In this document: positions 1 to 7,651 of the stretch, one piece after another
How the letters are laid out: each line of letters begins with the position of its first letter
How positions within the stretch are numbered: the first letter of the stretch is position 1
NCBI GenBank assembly: GCA_026418275.1
Contig: JAOABQ010000062.1
Location: forward strand, 1 to 60,996
Length of the DNA stretch: 60,996 bases
Direction of reading: 5' to 3'
Origin: Clostridia bacterium
GTDB taxonomy: Bacteria > Bacillota > Clostridia > Acetivibrionales > DSM-2933
Program-made: the position numbers and the translations under genes
The notes under the pieces: model-generated
Seen by the model: only the letters and a program-made list of their open reading frames with translations
What the model was told of the DNA's origin: nothing
Databases searched by the model: none

Positions 1-433
1 GTCGAAGCTCGATTCTGGTTTTAAAAACAGCCGCCAGGTCCTTGACCAATTCGCGGAAGTCCACTCTCCCATCAGCGGTGAAATAAAAGAGAATTTTATT
101 ATTATCAAAGGTATACTCTACCTCGATTAGTTTCATATTCAATGCGTGGTCCTTAATTTTCTGCAGACAGATGGAAAAGGCCTCTTTCTCTTTTCTGCAG
201 TTGTCGTCTGCATGCTGAATATCCTCTTTGGTTGCGATCCGAATGACTTTTTTCAAAGGAGCTACGATTTCATTGTCTGCGACCTCCCTGTTTGAAACTA
301 CTACTTCGCCAAACTCAATCCCTCTGGCTGTTTCTACAATTACATTTGAGTTTGCGACAATTTCCAATTCACCCGGATCAAAAAAATATATCTTTCCTGC
401 CTTCTTAAACCTGACTCCAACTACTTTTACCAT
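1..433 (-). CDS. ricT: PSP1-domain protein RicT (YaaT), 3' part cut off by window edge
   Basis: Reading from the ATG at 433 on the minus strand gives an open frame of 144 codons that runs off the window start. It begins MVKVVGVRFKKAGKIYFFDP and continues with a PSP1-type region (VIVETARGIEFGEVVVS). RicT (YaaT) of Bacillus acts with RicA/RicF in RNA processing by the RNase Y complex and influences Spo0A phosphorelay; this role is family knowledge. The start overlaps the holB stop by 7 bp, and the order tmk-darA-yaaR-holB-ricT is the standard Bacillota order, which supports the call. The C-terminal cysteine-rich part that binds iron-sulfur clusters in RicT lies outside the window. Confidence 0.88.
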   Translation of the reverse strand, partial: MVKVVGVRFKKAGKIYFFDPGELEIVANSNVIVETARGIEFGEVVVSNREVADNEIVAPLKKVIRIATKEDIQHADDNCRKEKEAFSICLQKIKDHALNMKLIEVEYTFDNNKILFYFTADGRVDFRELVKDLAAVFKTRIELR

Positions 434-1422
434 GAATGGTATTCCTCCCGAAGCTTCATCAGCATGACCTCAATGGAAAGCTGATAATTGGCGTTATATT
501 TTAAATTTTTTCTTGTTTGCTCAATGATTTCAATATTTCGCACTAGCTGCAAATCCGACCAGGCACTCACATTCCCTTTTATAATGTCCTTTTTGTCCGA
601 ATTAATCAATATATTTTCTTTCCCAGCTTTAGATAAGACCAGCATATCCCGGTAGAACAGAAGCATTATATCCAGGATGGTATCAATTTCATTCTTATTC
701 GCCTCAAAAAAATCGTATATTCTAAAAACATCCAAAAGCTTCGATTTGGATATTTGAACAAGTATCTCCATGGTCTTTTCCCGAAGCGCGGAAAATTCAT
801 CCGAGCCTGCCAGCTCCAGTGCAGTCCCGATAACACCGTCACTGTATGAAATGATAAAATCCAGATCTTTATGAATCCCGGACAATTTTAAATCCAATGC
901 CCTGCGGACTTCCTCAGGACTGTTTTTGCTAAAGGGCAACCGTACCGACCTGGATCGTACTGTCTCCAATATGGCGTCATAATTGGAAATCGTCATGATG
1001 ATCACAGCATAGGAAGGAGGTTCTTCCAAAATCTTCAGAAGACAGTTTTGCGCCTGTACCGTCATTTTGTCCCCGTCAATAATCACATAAATCTTCCTTT
1101 TGGAATACATAGGACGGATAATAATATCACTCTGAAGCTTTCTTATCTCTTCAATCCCAATGCTCTTTTCATCCGTATCAATTTCAAAATAGTCCGGGTT
1201 GGAATGTTCCAAATACATGCTGCAGGCTTGACATACCCCACAGCTTTCATCCCCGGTTTCTTTTTCACAAAGAAGCATTCCTGCAAAAATCCTGGCTACA
1301 GTCTTTTTTCCCAGCCCTTTTTGCCCGCTAAAAAGGTAAGCATGTCCGACTTTATCCTGCTGAAATGCATTTACAAGTCCGGAAATTACTTCTTTCTGAC
1401 CTAAAATTTCATTAAGCTTCAC
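427..1422 (-). CDS. holB: DNA polymerase III subunit delta' (clamp loader)
   Basis: 331 residues. An AAA+ clamp-loader subunit that helps load the beta sliding clamp at replication primers. A Walker-A-like GQKGLGKKT (around residues 33-41) is followed by a four-cysteine zinc-binding region (CEKETGDESCGVCQAC, around 52-67) and a Walker-B/sensor region ending in LLKILEEPP, the hallmark of DnaX/HolB proteins. The start is GTG, with GAGGTG a few bases upstream. It lies 18 bp after yaaR and overlaps ricT, so the genes are probably co-transcribed. The length is typical for the family. Confidence 0.95.
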   Translation of the reverse strand: MKLNEILGQKEVISGLVNAFQQDKVGHAYLFSGQKGLGKKTVARIFAGMLLCEKETGDESCGVCQACSMYLEHSNPDYFEIDTDEKSIGIEEIRKLQSDIIIRPMYSKRKIYVIIDGDKMTVQAQNCLLKILEEPPSYAVIIMTISNYDAILETVRSRSVRLPFSKNSPEEVRRALDLKLSGIHKDLDFIISYSDGVIGTALELAGSDEFSALREKTMEILVQISKSKLLDVFRIYDFFEANKNEIDTILDIMLLFYRDMLVLSKAGKENILINSDKKDIIKGNVSAWSDLQLVRNIEIIEQTRKNLKYNANYQLSIEVMLMKLREEYHSW

Positions 1423-1440
1423 TATTACACCTCAATACCT

Positions 1441-1893
1441 TTACATGGTTATGTCCAGGATTAGCCCCCGGATATCGTCCAGCCGCTGTAAAATTTTTAT
1501 ATTGTCTTTCTCTTCGCTTAAAACATCTTTTGTTAAATTATCCAACTCGGTATTTATCTTTTTTATGAGTGCATATACCTTATGTCTTCCTCTCCGGTCA
1601 AGAATACTTTGTTTTGAAAACTTTTGTGAATTTCCCAAAGCCTCGTCCAGGAATTCCGATATCATTTTTTTATAAATTTTAAGTTCCCTGATATCGATTT
1701 TCTTTGAAAGCTTTTCTCCCTGTTCGGTAATCTTACTTACCAATTCATGGAGACGCTCATCCAAGCTTCGTTCCTCCACCTGCTTTAAGTGGTTTTGAAA
1801 CCCTGTTTCCCTGCTGTCGGATATTTTCCGGTCATCCTTCCCAACTACATTGGTTATATTGGATGGCTTATTAAAGGATTCCTGCACCTTCAT
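1441..1893 (-). CDS. yaaR: YaaR family protein (DUF327)
   Basis: 150 residues, mostly charged and predicted helical. It matches the DUF327/YaaR family in length, in the pattern HELVSKITEQGEKLSKK...YKKMISEFLDEAL, and in position between darA and holB, where it sits in Bacillus and clostridia. The molecular function is not established. A GAGGTGATA ribosome-binding site precedes the ATG. No signal peptide or membrane segment is visible. Confidence 0.85.
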   Translation of the reverse strand: MKVQESFNKPSNITNVVGKDDRKISDSRETGFQNHLKQVEERSLDERLHELVSKITEQGEKLSKKIDIRELKIYKKMISEFLDEALGNSQKFSKQSILDRRGRHKVYALIKKINTELDNLTKDVLSEEKDNIKILQRLDDIRGLILDITM

Positions 1894-1911
1894 CTAAAGT
1901 ATCACCTCACA

Positions 1912-2241
1912 TTATACCTTCTCAAACCGCTCAACATCTGTGACGAAAATCGTTGCACCGCCCACTTCCACTTCCATCGGATAAGCTATATAGGCTCCAC
2001 CTAAGCCATTGGGGGGCATAGAAGAGTTGATCATCTGTTTTCTGCTCTTGGATTTCTTTTCAATAATTTTAATCACTTCTTCTACTCTGTCATCCTCTAC
2101 ACCGGCCATCAGGGTTGTATTTCCCGATCTTAAAAACCCACCTGTGGAAGAAAGCATTGTTACACTAAAACCGCCCTTATTCAGTTCATCCATAACCTTT
2201 CTTCCATCTTCATCCTGTACAATTGCAAATACCAATTTCAT
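1912..2241 (-). CDS. darA: cyclic-di-AMP receptor (DarA/PstA, YaaQ)
   Basis: 109 residues, the usual family length. A PII-like trimeric protein that binds c-di-AMP in the cytoplasm; its downstream partner is not settled in most species. Visible family features are the N-terminal MKLVFAIVQDEDGRKVMDEL, the glycine-rich TGGFLRSGNTTLMAGVEDD and the C-terminal strand VEVGGATIFVTDVERFEKV. A perfect AGGAGGT precedes the ATG. It lies 36 bp after tmk and 18 bp before yaaR in the conserved cluster. Confidence 0.93.
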   Translation of the reverse strand: MKLVFAIVQDEDGRKVMDELNKGGFSVTMLSSTGGFLRSGNTTLMAGVEDDRVEEVIKIIEKKSKSRKQMINSSMPPNGLGGAYIAYPMEVEVGGATIFVTDVERFEKV

Positions 2242-2277
2242 ATCCCATACCTCCTAAAAGGTTTTGATTTCTAATGA

Positions 2278-2901
2278 TTACTCCAAGATCTCATCCAGGT
2301 ACTCTTTAAGTTCATTAAAAATTTCATCCATACAACGGGTACTTTCGACGGATTTAATTCTTTCGGGGTAGAGAGTAGCCAGTTTTTTATATCCCGAATA
2401 AACCCTCATATGAAAATCCATCTCTTCCTTTTCAATCCGGTCTGCGCCGGTAGCAGCTACCCGCCTTAATAAAGCCACTTTGGGACTAATATCAAAAAAG
2501 AAGGTGATGTCCGGCGTAATTCCGTCCAGCGCAACCCGGTTGATATCGGTTACAAGATTTAAATCAATTCCCCTGCCTGCTCCTTGATACGCATAACTTG
2601 AATCAATAAACCTGTCGCAAATGATTATATTTCCCTTCTCCAACTCAGGCTTGATAACTTCTGAAACCAACTGTGCCCTGCACGCCGCATAAAGCATCAA
2701 TTCTGTATTTTCACCCATTCGGGTATTTTCCGGATCCAGAATAACCGAACGTATTTTTTCTCCTATTTCGGTTCCCCCGGGTTCTCTTGTTACAATGACT
2801 TGAAATCCCTTTTCCTTCAAGTATTCCGACATTAATTTGATCTGGGTGGTTTTCCCCGAACCATCCGTTCCCTCAACAGTGATGAATATTCCCCTTTTCA
2901 T
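2278..2901 (-). CDS. tmk: thymidylate kinase
   Basis: 207 residues. Phosphorylates dTMP to dTDP in the cytoplasm. The P-loop EGTDGSGKTT is at residues 9-18, the DR(F/H) motif CDRFIDSSYAYQG is near 96-108, and VTREPGGTEIGE is the substrate-binding segment. GGAGG lies 6 bases before the ATG. It is probably the first gene of the tmk-darA-yaaR-holB-ricT operon, because a family A palindromic repeat and the end of an unrelated gene lie just upstream. Confidence 0.97.
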   Translation of the reverse strand: MKRGIFITVEGTDGSGKTTQIKLMSEYLKEKGFQVIVTREPGGTEIGEKIRSVILDPENTRMGENTELMLYAACRAQLVSEVIKPELEKGNIIICDRFIDSSYAYQGAGRGIDLNLVTDINRVALDGITPDITFFFDISPKVALLRRVAATGADRIEKEEMDFHMRVYSGYKKLATLYPERIKSVESTRCMDEIFNELKEYLDEILE

Positions 2902-2958
2902 CCAAAACCTCCTCTAAAAACCATCTCTTTCTCTTTATCTATTTTATACCACCATGAC

Positions 2959-3063
2959 TTAGAGATAACGAGCTGTAAAAGTAAAATTTCGATTTCTGAA
3001 AGACCACGTAAACCAGGTATTTCATCTCTCGAATTTTACTATGTTTACACTTCGTTATCTATA
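2959..3063. repeat. family A palindromic repeat, copy 1
   Basis: About 104 bp with imperfect terminal inverted repeats of roughly 30 bp: left AGATAACGAGCTGTAAAAG, right end reading outward AGATAACGAAGTGTAAAC. The centre contains GACCACGTAAACCAGG. Near-identical copies are at 32771-32873 (reverse orientation) and 43766-43866. The decarboxylase stop codon (3059-3061) lies in the right end of the repeat. It may be a MITE-like element or an mRNA 3'-end hairpin. Confidence 0.85.
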
Positions 3064-4477
3064 ACTCAATCACTTCAATTTCCTTTAAAGAAGATAGCCC
3101 ATTCACCATTCCCCCAGAAGCAATAATCCGGTTTAAATACTGTGCAATGTTTCGGGAAATCACTTCTCCCGGGCACAGCACCGGAATTCCGGGAGGATAA
3201 GGCACAACCATTCCCAAACTTACCTTACCTATTGAATCCTTTAGCCCGGTCCATTTACCCTTTGCTCCTATAAGATCTTTAAAGGCTATCTTTTGCTCCG
3301 GTATTTCAAGTTCTTCAACATATATATCGGCTTTATCCGATGCTTTCTTGAATTTGCTGCTTATTTCATCTACTGCTTTAGATAGATTGGCAAAATCCTC
3401 TTTACCGTCCGAGACGGTAGCAATACATACCAGGTTATAAAGGTCTGCCATCTCAACCAGCAAACGATACTCTTCCCGCAAGATTTTACCAATATGGAAC
3501 CCTGTTTCTCCAAGGCTGCTCACATTGATAACCAAGCGGGTTCTGTCAACTTTTCCCCCATGGATATGGTTTTCTGAAAGCAGCTTTAATGAAGTATTTC
3601 CTAAAATTAATTCTTCAAACCCCCGGATATGGCTAAGAAGTTCATCCAAGAGTTTCTCTCCCTTTTCCTCCATGACTGCCCTTGCAATATCCAGAGAAGA
3701 CATAATAATATAGGAGGGGCTGGTGGTTTGAAGCATTCTAAAATAAAAAAGCAGCCTATCTATATCTATTCTATGGGATTTTACATGCAAGTATGCTCCC
3801 TGGGTTAGCGCGGGAAGTGTTTTATGTGCACTTTGAACACATATATCCGCCCCAAGCTGCATGGCGCTTTGGGGAACCCTGCTATTAAACCCTAGATGCG
3901 CTCCATGGGCTTCATCTACAGCAAGGACTTTCCCATAGGAGTGCACAATTTGAGAAATATTAAAAAGGTCCGAGCAAATGCCATAATAGTTGGGCCTTGT
4001 AATGAGAACGCCTACAGCATCGGGATTTTCCTTGATTGCATGTTCTATATCCTGAGGTAAAATAACACTTGAGATACCAAACTTGCTGTTAAACCGAGGC
4101 TTCACATAAACAGGTGTCACTCCAGCCATGAACATGCCATAGATTACCGATCTATGGCAATCCCGGGAAACGATTAATTTATCTCCCGGTTTGCATAGGG
4201 TCAGAATCAATGTTTGGATACCCGACGTAGAGCCGTTCACTAAAAAAAAGGTTTTGTCAGCAGAAAAAGCCTTCGCTGCAAGTTCCTGGGCATCCTTTAT
4301 AATTCCGTCCGGGTAGTGAAGCACGTCCAACCCCGGAATTTCTGTCAAATCACAAAGTGCCATATTTTCTGCAAACTCCCGCATTAAGCCCTTCCCTAAT
4401 TTATGACCGGGCATATGAAAGGAAATAGGACTGGATTGCCAATATTTTTTTACAGAATTATAAATCGGAGTATTCAA
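3059..4477 (-). CDS. Orn/Lys/Arg decarboxylase family protein (YaaO-like)
   Basis: A PLP-dependent fold-type I decarboxylase. The FHMPGHKLGKG N-terminal signature, DEAHGAHLGF with the PLP-contacting Asp, and SAHKTLPALTQGAYLH with the PLP lysine (Lys in SAHK) are all visible, as is a C-terminal domain (VPYPPGIPVLCPGE). Which amino acid is used cannot be told from sequence. The ORF opens upstream at 4519, but AGAAGGAGGT sits inside it, 13 bases before a TTG at 4477. Starting there gives MNTPIYNSVKKYW, the usual family N-terminus, and 472 residues. It is next to tmk, as YaaO is in Bacillus. Confidence 0.9.
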   Translation of the reverse strand: MNTPIYNSVKKYWQSSPISFHMPGHKLGKGLMREFAENMALCDLTEIPGLDVLHYPDGIIKDAQELAAKAFSADKTFFLVNGSTSGIQTLILTLCKPGDKLIVSRDCHRSVIYGMFMAGVTPVYVKPRFNSKFGISSVILPQDIEHAIKENPDAVGVLITRPNYYGICSDLFNISQIVHSYGKVLAVDEAHGAHLGFNSRVPQSAMQLGADICVQSAHKTLPALTQGAYLHVKSHRIDIDRLLFYFRMLQTTSPSYIIMSSLDIARAVMEEKGEKLLDELLSHIRGFEELILGNTSLKLLSENHIHGGKVDRTRLVINVSSLGETGFHIGKILREEYRLLVEMADLYNLVCIATVSDGKEDFANLSKAVDEISSKFKKASDKADIYVEELEIPEQKIAFKDLIGAKGKWTGLKDSIGKVSLGMVVPYPPGIPVLCPGEVISRNIAQYLNRIIASGGMVNGLSSLKEIEVIEL

Positions 4478-4610
4478 AGTTTTGATTTCGACCTCCTTCT
4501 GATACAACAATTTTAGCATAAATAGAGGGAAACTACAAAGCGGATAAATATATTTCCTCCTTCACAAAAAACATAATCTCCTATATAAAATCAAATATGC
4601 ATTCTATGAA

Positions 4611-4639
4611 TGGACAGCAGAATGATTCTCCTGTATAAT
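4611..4639 (+). promoter_or_regulatory. sigma-A type promoter for the HAD phosphatase gene
   Basis: TGGACA (-35, 4611-4616), a 17-bp spacer, then a perfect TATAAT (4634-4639), about 70 bp upstream of the ATG at 4709. Predicted from sequence only. Confidence 0.7.
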
Positions 4640-4708
4640 CAATAAAAATTAAGCAGTTAGGGTATTTTTTGAAGCATCTATAAAAATAATCGTTTTCGAG
4701 GTGAAAGG

Positions 4709-5386
4709 ATGAACTATCTTTTAATATGGGATATTGACGGAACCCTTATTCAGGGCAGGGGCTTGGGTAGAAAGGCAATGGAAAAAGCATTTTTTGAGAT
4801 TTATGGAATCCAAGACGCACTAAAGGAAATCCATATGTCAGGAATGCTGGATACGGTTATATTTGAAAATGCATTGAACCATCACAATATAAAAAATCAA
4901 GACGGGACTCTATTTTATGAAAAGTACTTTGATTACCTGGATAAAGAGGTAAAATCCCTGACAAAACCAATTGATGCCCCGGGCGTACTTGAACTTCTCA
5001 TAAAGCTTCAAGGCTTTAAACACATCTATAATGTGCTTGGTACAGGCAATATAGAAAAAGGTGCAAGAATAAAGCTAAGTGCCCATGATATGAATCAATA
5101 CTTCCCGGCAGGAGGCTTTTCCAAAGAAGAGAAAGAACGCTGGCAAGTCATTTTCCAAGCAGTAAACAATGCAAAAAAGCATTTTGACACTGAGTTTATG
5201 CCTGAAAATACTTATGTAATCGGGGATACCCCAAAGGATATCGATTGTGGAAAAAAATTAGGTTATAAGACAATTGCCGTATCAACGGGCGTGTATTCTT
5301 TAGAGGAACTCTCAAGCTGCAATCCGGATTTTCTTTTCAAAGACTTATCCCAGTCAGAATCATTTTTAAAGATTTTCTCAATATAG
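4709..5386 (+). CDS. HAD superfamily hydrolase (phosphoglycolate phosphatase-like)
   Basis: 225 residues. Motif I is WDIDGTL (Asp nucleophile, residues 7-13), motif II is around LGTGN (Thr/Gly-rich), and motif III/IV is VIGDTPKDIDCGKKLGYKTIAVSTG. A helical cap follows motif I. These are the features of a small-molecule phosphatase of the Gph/PgmB group; the substrate is unknown. AGGTGAAAGG precedes the ATG. It is monocistronic: its own promoter is upstream and a hairpin lies downstream. Confidence 0.87.
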   Translation: MNYLLIWDIDGTLIQGRGLGRKAMEKAFFEIYGIQDALKEIHMSGMLDTVIFENALNHHNIKNQDGTLFYEKYFDYLDKEVKSLTKPIDAPGVLELLIKLQGFKHIYNVLGTGNIEKGARIKLSAHDMNQYFPAGGFSKEEKERWQVIFQAVNNAKKHFDTEFMPENTYVIGDTPKDIDCGKKLGYKTIAVSTGVYSLEELSSCNPDFLFKDLSQSESFLKIFSI

Positions 5387-5461
5387 AAAATATGTATCCA
5401 TAAAAACAACCTTTAAAAGATTAAATATATACGAGATATTGCTGAATCAGGATATTATTTG

Positions 5462-5498
5462 ATACCACCTGGATTACATAACCCATGTGGTATTTTAT
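5462..5498 (+). terminator. probable rho-independent terminator after HAD gene
   Basis: ATACCAC (5462-5468) pairs with GTGGTAT (5487-5493) and is followed by TTTATT. The loop is rather long, so it is a weak terminator. Confidence 0.5.
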
Positions 5499-5526
5499 TC
5501 CAATAAATTCTTGTAAAGTCCCATTT

Positions 5527-5540
5527 TAGTCCTAGGACTA
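5527..5540. promoter_or_regulatory. 14-bp perfect palindrome upstream of CBM3-GH18 gene
   Basis: TAGTCCTAGGACTA is a perfect palindrome about 45 bp upstream of a TATAAT at 5583-5588, which in turn lies 37 bp upstream of the GH18 start codon. The position and symmetry suggest a dimeric regulator site. I do not recognise the regulator. Confidence 0.4.
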
Positions 5541-5624
5541 ATGTAGTCATAACGGCATATATTAAATTTATGTTACAAATTATATAATGATTATGTAAAC
5601 TATTTTGGTTTAAGGGGGACATTT

Positions 5625-7592
5625 ATGAAACACTTGAGATTTAGATTGATTGGCTTTTTAGTAGTTGCCCTCATGCTCACAATGAATATTCTTCCAACCT
5701 TTTCTGCATCAAAGGCTAAATCTTATGCAGCAACACCGACTCCATCCGGTTTAAAGCTTCAATTTTACAATGCTGTCCGTTCAAGCACTGTAGATACCAT
5801 TTATCCTAATTTCAAACTGGTTAATTCAGGTACTTCAACCATTTCTCTTACAGATATAAAACTTCGATACTACTATACCATTGATGGTGAAAAGAGCCAA
5901 ATCTTTAGGAGTGATTGGTCAACTGTTGGCAGTGCAAATATTACAGGAACCTTCTCTAAAATATATTCTTCAAATCTTACAGCAAACTACTACCTGGAAG
6001 TTGGCTTTAAATCGGAAGCGGGAAGCCTTTCTCCAGGCAAGTCTGTCGAAGTGATATCCAGAATAACCAAATCCGACTGGAGCAGCTTTACTCAAACCAA
6101 TGACTATTCTTTTAATGCTACAGCTTCTACTTTTGTTGATTGGAATAAAGCAACAATCTATGCCGGAGGAAGTCTTGCTTGGGGTATTGAACCTGCTTTT
6201 TCTCCAAGTCCAACACCGACTTCCAAACCTACAAATACACCGACTCCTACTCCTTCACCTACGAATACACCAACTCCCACTCCTTCACCTACGAATACAC
6301 CTACTCCCACTCCTTCGCCTACGAATACACCAACTCCCACTCCTTCGCCCACGAATACACCGACTCCCACTCCTTCGCCTACGAATACACCAACTCCCAC
6401 TCCTTCACCCACGAATACACCGACTCCTACCCCTTCACCTACGAATACACCAACTCCCACTCCTTCGCCCACGAATACACCGACTCCTACTCCTTCACCT
6501 ACGAATACACCAACTCCCACTCCTTCGCCCACAGATACACCGACTCCTACTCCTTCACCTACTAACACGCCAACTCCCACACCTTCACCCACCGCTACTC
6601 CTACTCCCACTCCTTTGCCCACGAACACGCCAACTCCTACTTCAATACCGGCAAAACAAGTATTAGGCTTTACTACATATTATTATTCAGGAGATAAATC
6701 CTCCTATAACTCAATGGTGAACAACAAAGCTTCTATCGATCAAATTGCAACGGCTACGCATATTACCGATGGATTGGGGAATATAACCGGCCTTATACCT
6801 ACAGAACAAATCACTTACGCAAACAACAACAATATTACATCCCTCCTCATGATAGGCAACAACTTCGATGGGAATATTGCAAAAACACTGCTGGAAAGTG
6901 CAGCCAACCGCAGCAGCTTTATTAAAAACCTCTTAACTATATTGAAGGCAAATAACTACAAAGGTGTTAATATAGATTTGGAAGGTGTATACGCATCCAA
7001 TAGAAGCCATTACACCACCTTTATGAGTGAAGTTCATTCTGCATTAAAACCGCTAGGGTACACTGTTTCGGTTTCTGTGCCTGCAAAAACATCCGATAAT
7101 CCGTCAAACAGCTGGAATGGCGCTTATGATTACCCAGCCCTTGCGAAATATGTTGATACCATGCTGCTCATGACTTATGACGAGCACTATCCGGGTGGTT
7201 CTCCGGGAGCTGTAGCATCTATCAACTGGGTAAGTAACGTATTAAATTATACCCTGACCGTAGTTCCGAAGGAAAAAGTCCTATTGGGATTGGCAGCTTA
7301 CGGCTATGATTGGTCCAGCATCGAAACCAAAGCTTATTCTGTCAATGGTTGTTACACCCTAGCAGCAAAATACGGCGCAGCAATACTCTGGGACAATACC
7401 TCCAAATGTCCGTATTTTACTTATACCGACGCTAACGGTATTTCTCATACTGTTTGGTTTGAAAACGCACAAAGTATTAGCTACAAGCTGGATTTAGTCA
7501 ATGCAAAGGGCAATGCGGGAATCGGAATTTGGAGACTGGGTCTTGAAAATATCGATTACTGGAATACGATAAAGCAAAAGCTTAACCGATAA
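5625..7592 (+). CDS. secreted CBM3-linker-GH18 glycoside hydrolase
   Basis: 655 residues. A signal peptide covers about 1-30 (ending [11 protein letters not shown]). A CBM3 covers about 45-190 ([20 protein letters not shown]...SLAWGIEP). A Pro/Thr-rich linker of 14 decapeptide units spans about 202-341, and a GH18 TIM-barrel spans about 345-655. The catalytic strand reads [11 protein letters not shown] with Glu453 as acid/base and Asp451 present; the first Asp of the classical DGxDxDxE is replaced, as in YaaH-like GH18 proteins. It probably acts outside the cell on chitin, peptidoglycan or glycans held near cellulose; the substrate is uncertain. There is no dockerin or S-layer anchor, so it is likely a free enzyme. 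TAAGGGGGA precedes the ATG. Confidence 0.92.
   Translation: MKHLRFRLIGFLVVALMLTMNILPTFSASKAKSYAATPTPSGLKLQFYNAVRSSTVDTIYPNFKLVNSGTSTISLTDIKLRYYYTIDGEKSQIFRSDWSTVGSANITGTFSKIYSSNLTANYYLEVGFKSEAGSLSPGKSVEVISRITKSDWSSFTQTNDYSFNATASTFVDWNKATIYAGGSLAWGIEPAFSPSPTPTSKPTNTPTPTPSPTNTPTPTPSPTNTPTPTPSPTNTPTPTPSPTNTPTPTPSPTNTPTPTPSPTNTPTPTPSPTNTPTPTPSPTNTPTPTPSPTNTPTPTPSPTDTPTPTPSPTNTPTPTPSPTATPTPTPLPTNTPTPTSIPAKQVLGFTTYYYSGDKSSYNSMVNNKASIDQIATATHITDGLGNITGLIPTEQITYANNNNITSLLMIGNNFDGNIAKTLLESAANRSSFIKNLLTILKANNYKGVNIDLEGVYASNRSHYTTFMSEVHSALKPLGYTVSVSVPAKTSDNPSNSWNGAYDYPALAKYVDTMLLMTYDEHYPGGSPGAVASINWVSNVLNYTLTVVPKEKVLLGLAAYGYDWSSIETKAYSVNGCYTLAAKYGAAILWDNTSKCPYFTYTDANGISHTVWFENAQSISYKLDLVNAKGNAGIGIWRLGLENIDYWNTIKQKLNR
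6229..6648 (+). repeat. 30-bp tandem repeat encoding Pro/Thr linker (14 units)
   Basis: Fourteen consecutive 30-bp units encode [10 protein letters not shown]. Three units vary: PTDT at 6529, PTAT at 6589, and the last ends in TSIP. Third-position differences between units (tcacct / tcgccc, actcct / actccc) alternate in blocks, which suggests growth by duplication of two-unit blocks. The linker separates CBM3 from GH18. Confidence 0.95.
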
Positions 7593-7606
7593 TTGAAAGT
7601 TATACA

Positions 7607-7644
7607 TAAAATAAGGCCGGCGTGGTCACGCCGGCCTTATTTTA
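7607..7644. terminator. bidirectional terminator between converging genes
   Basis: A perfect inverted repeat with 18-bp arms (TAAAATAAGGCCGGCGTG) and a 2-bp centre, with A/T tracts at both ends. It lies between the GH18 gene (ends 7592) and the converging lipoprotein gene (ends 7652) and can serve both strands. Confidence 0.92.
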
Positions 7645-7651
7645 TGCTATG

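Noticed and set aside
6229..6648. CRISPR-like array
   Set aside because: The periodic sequence is a coding tandem repeat with no spacers.
6100..6666. ORFs on both strands over the Pro/Thr linker (188 and 156 codons)
   Set aside because: They are frame shadows of the 30-bp tandem repeat; their products are simple repeats without ribosome-binding sites, while the CBM3-GH18 frame is clearly coding.
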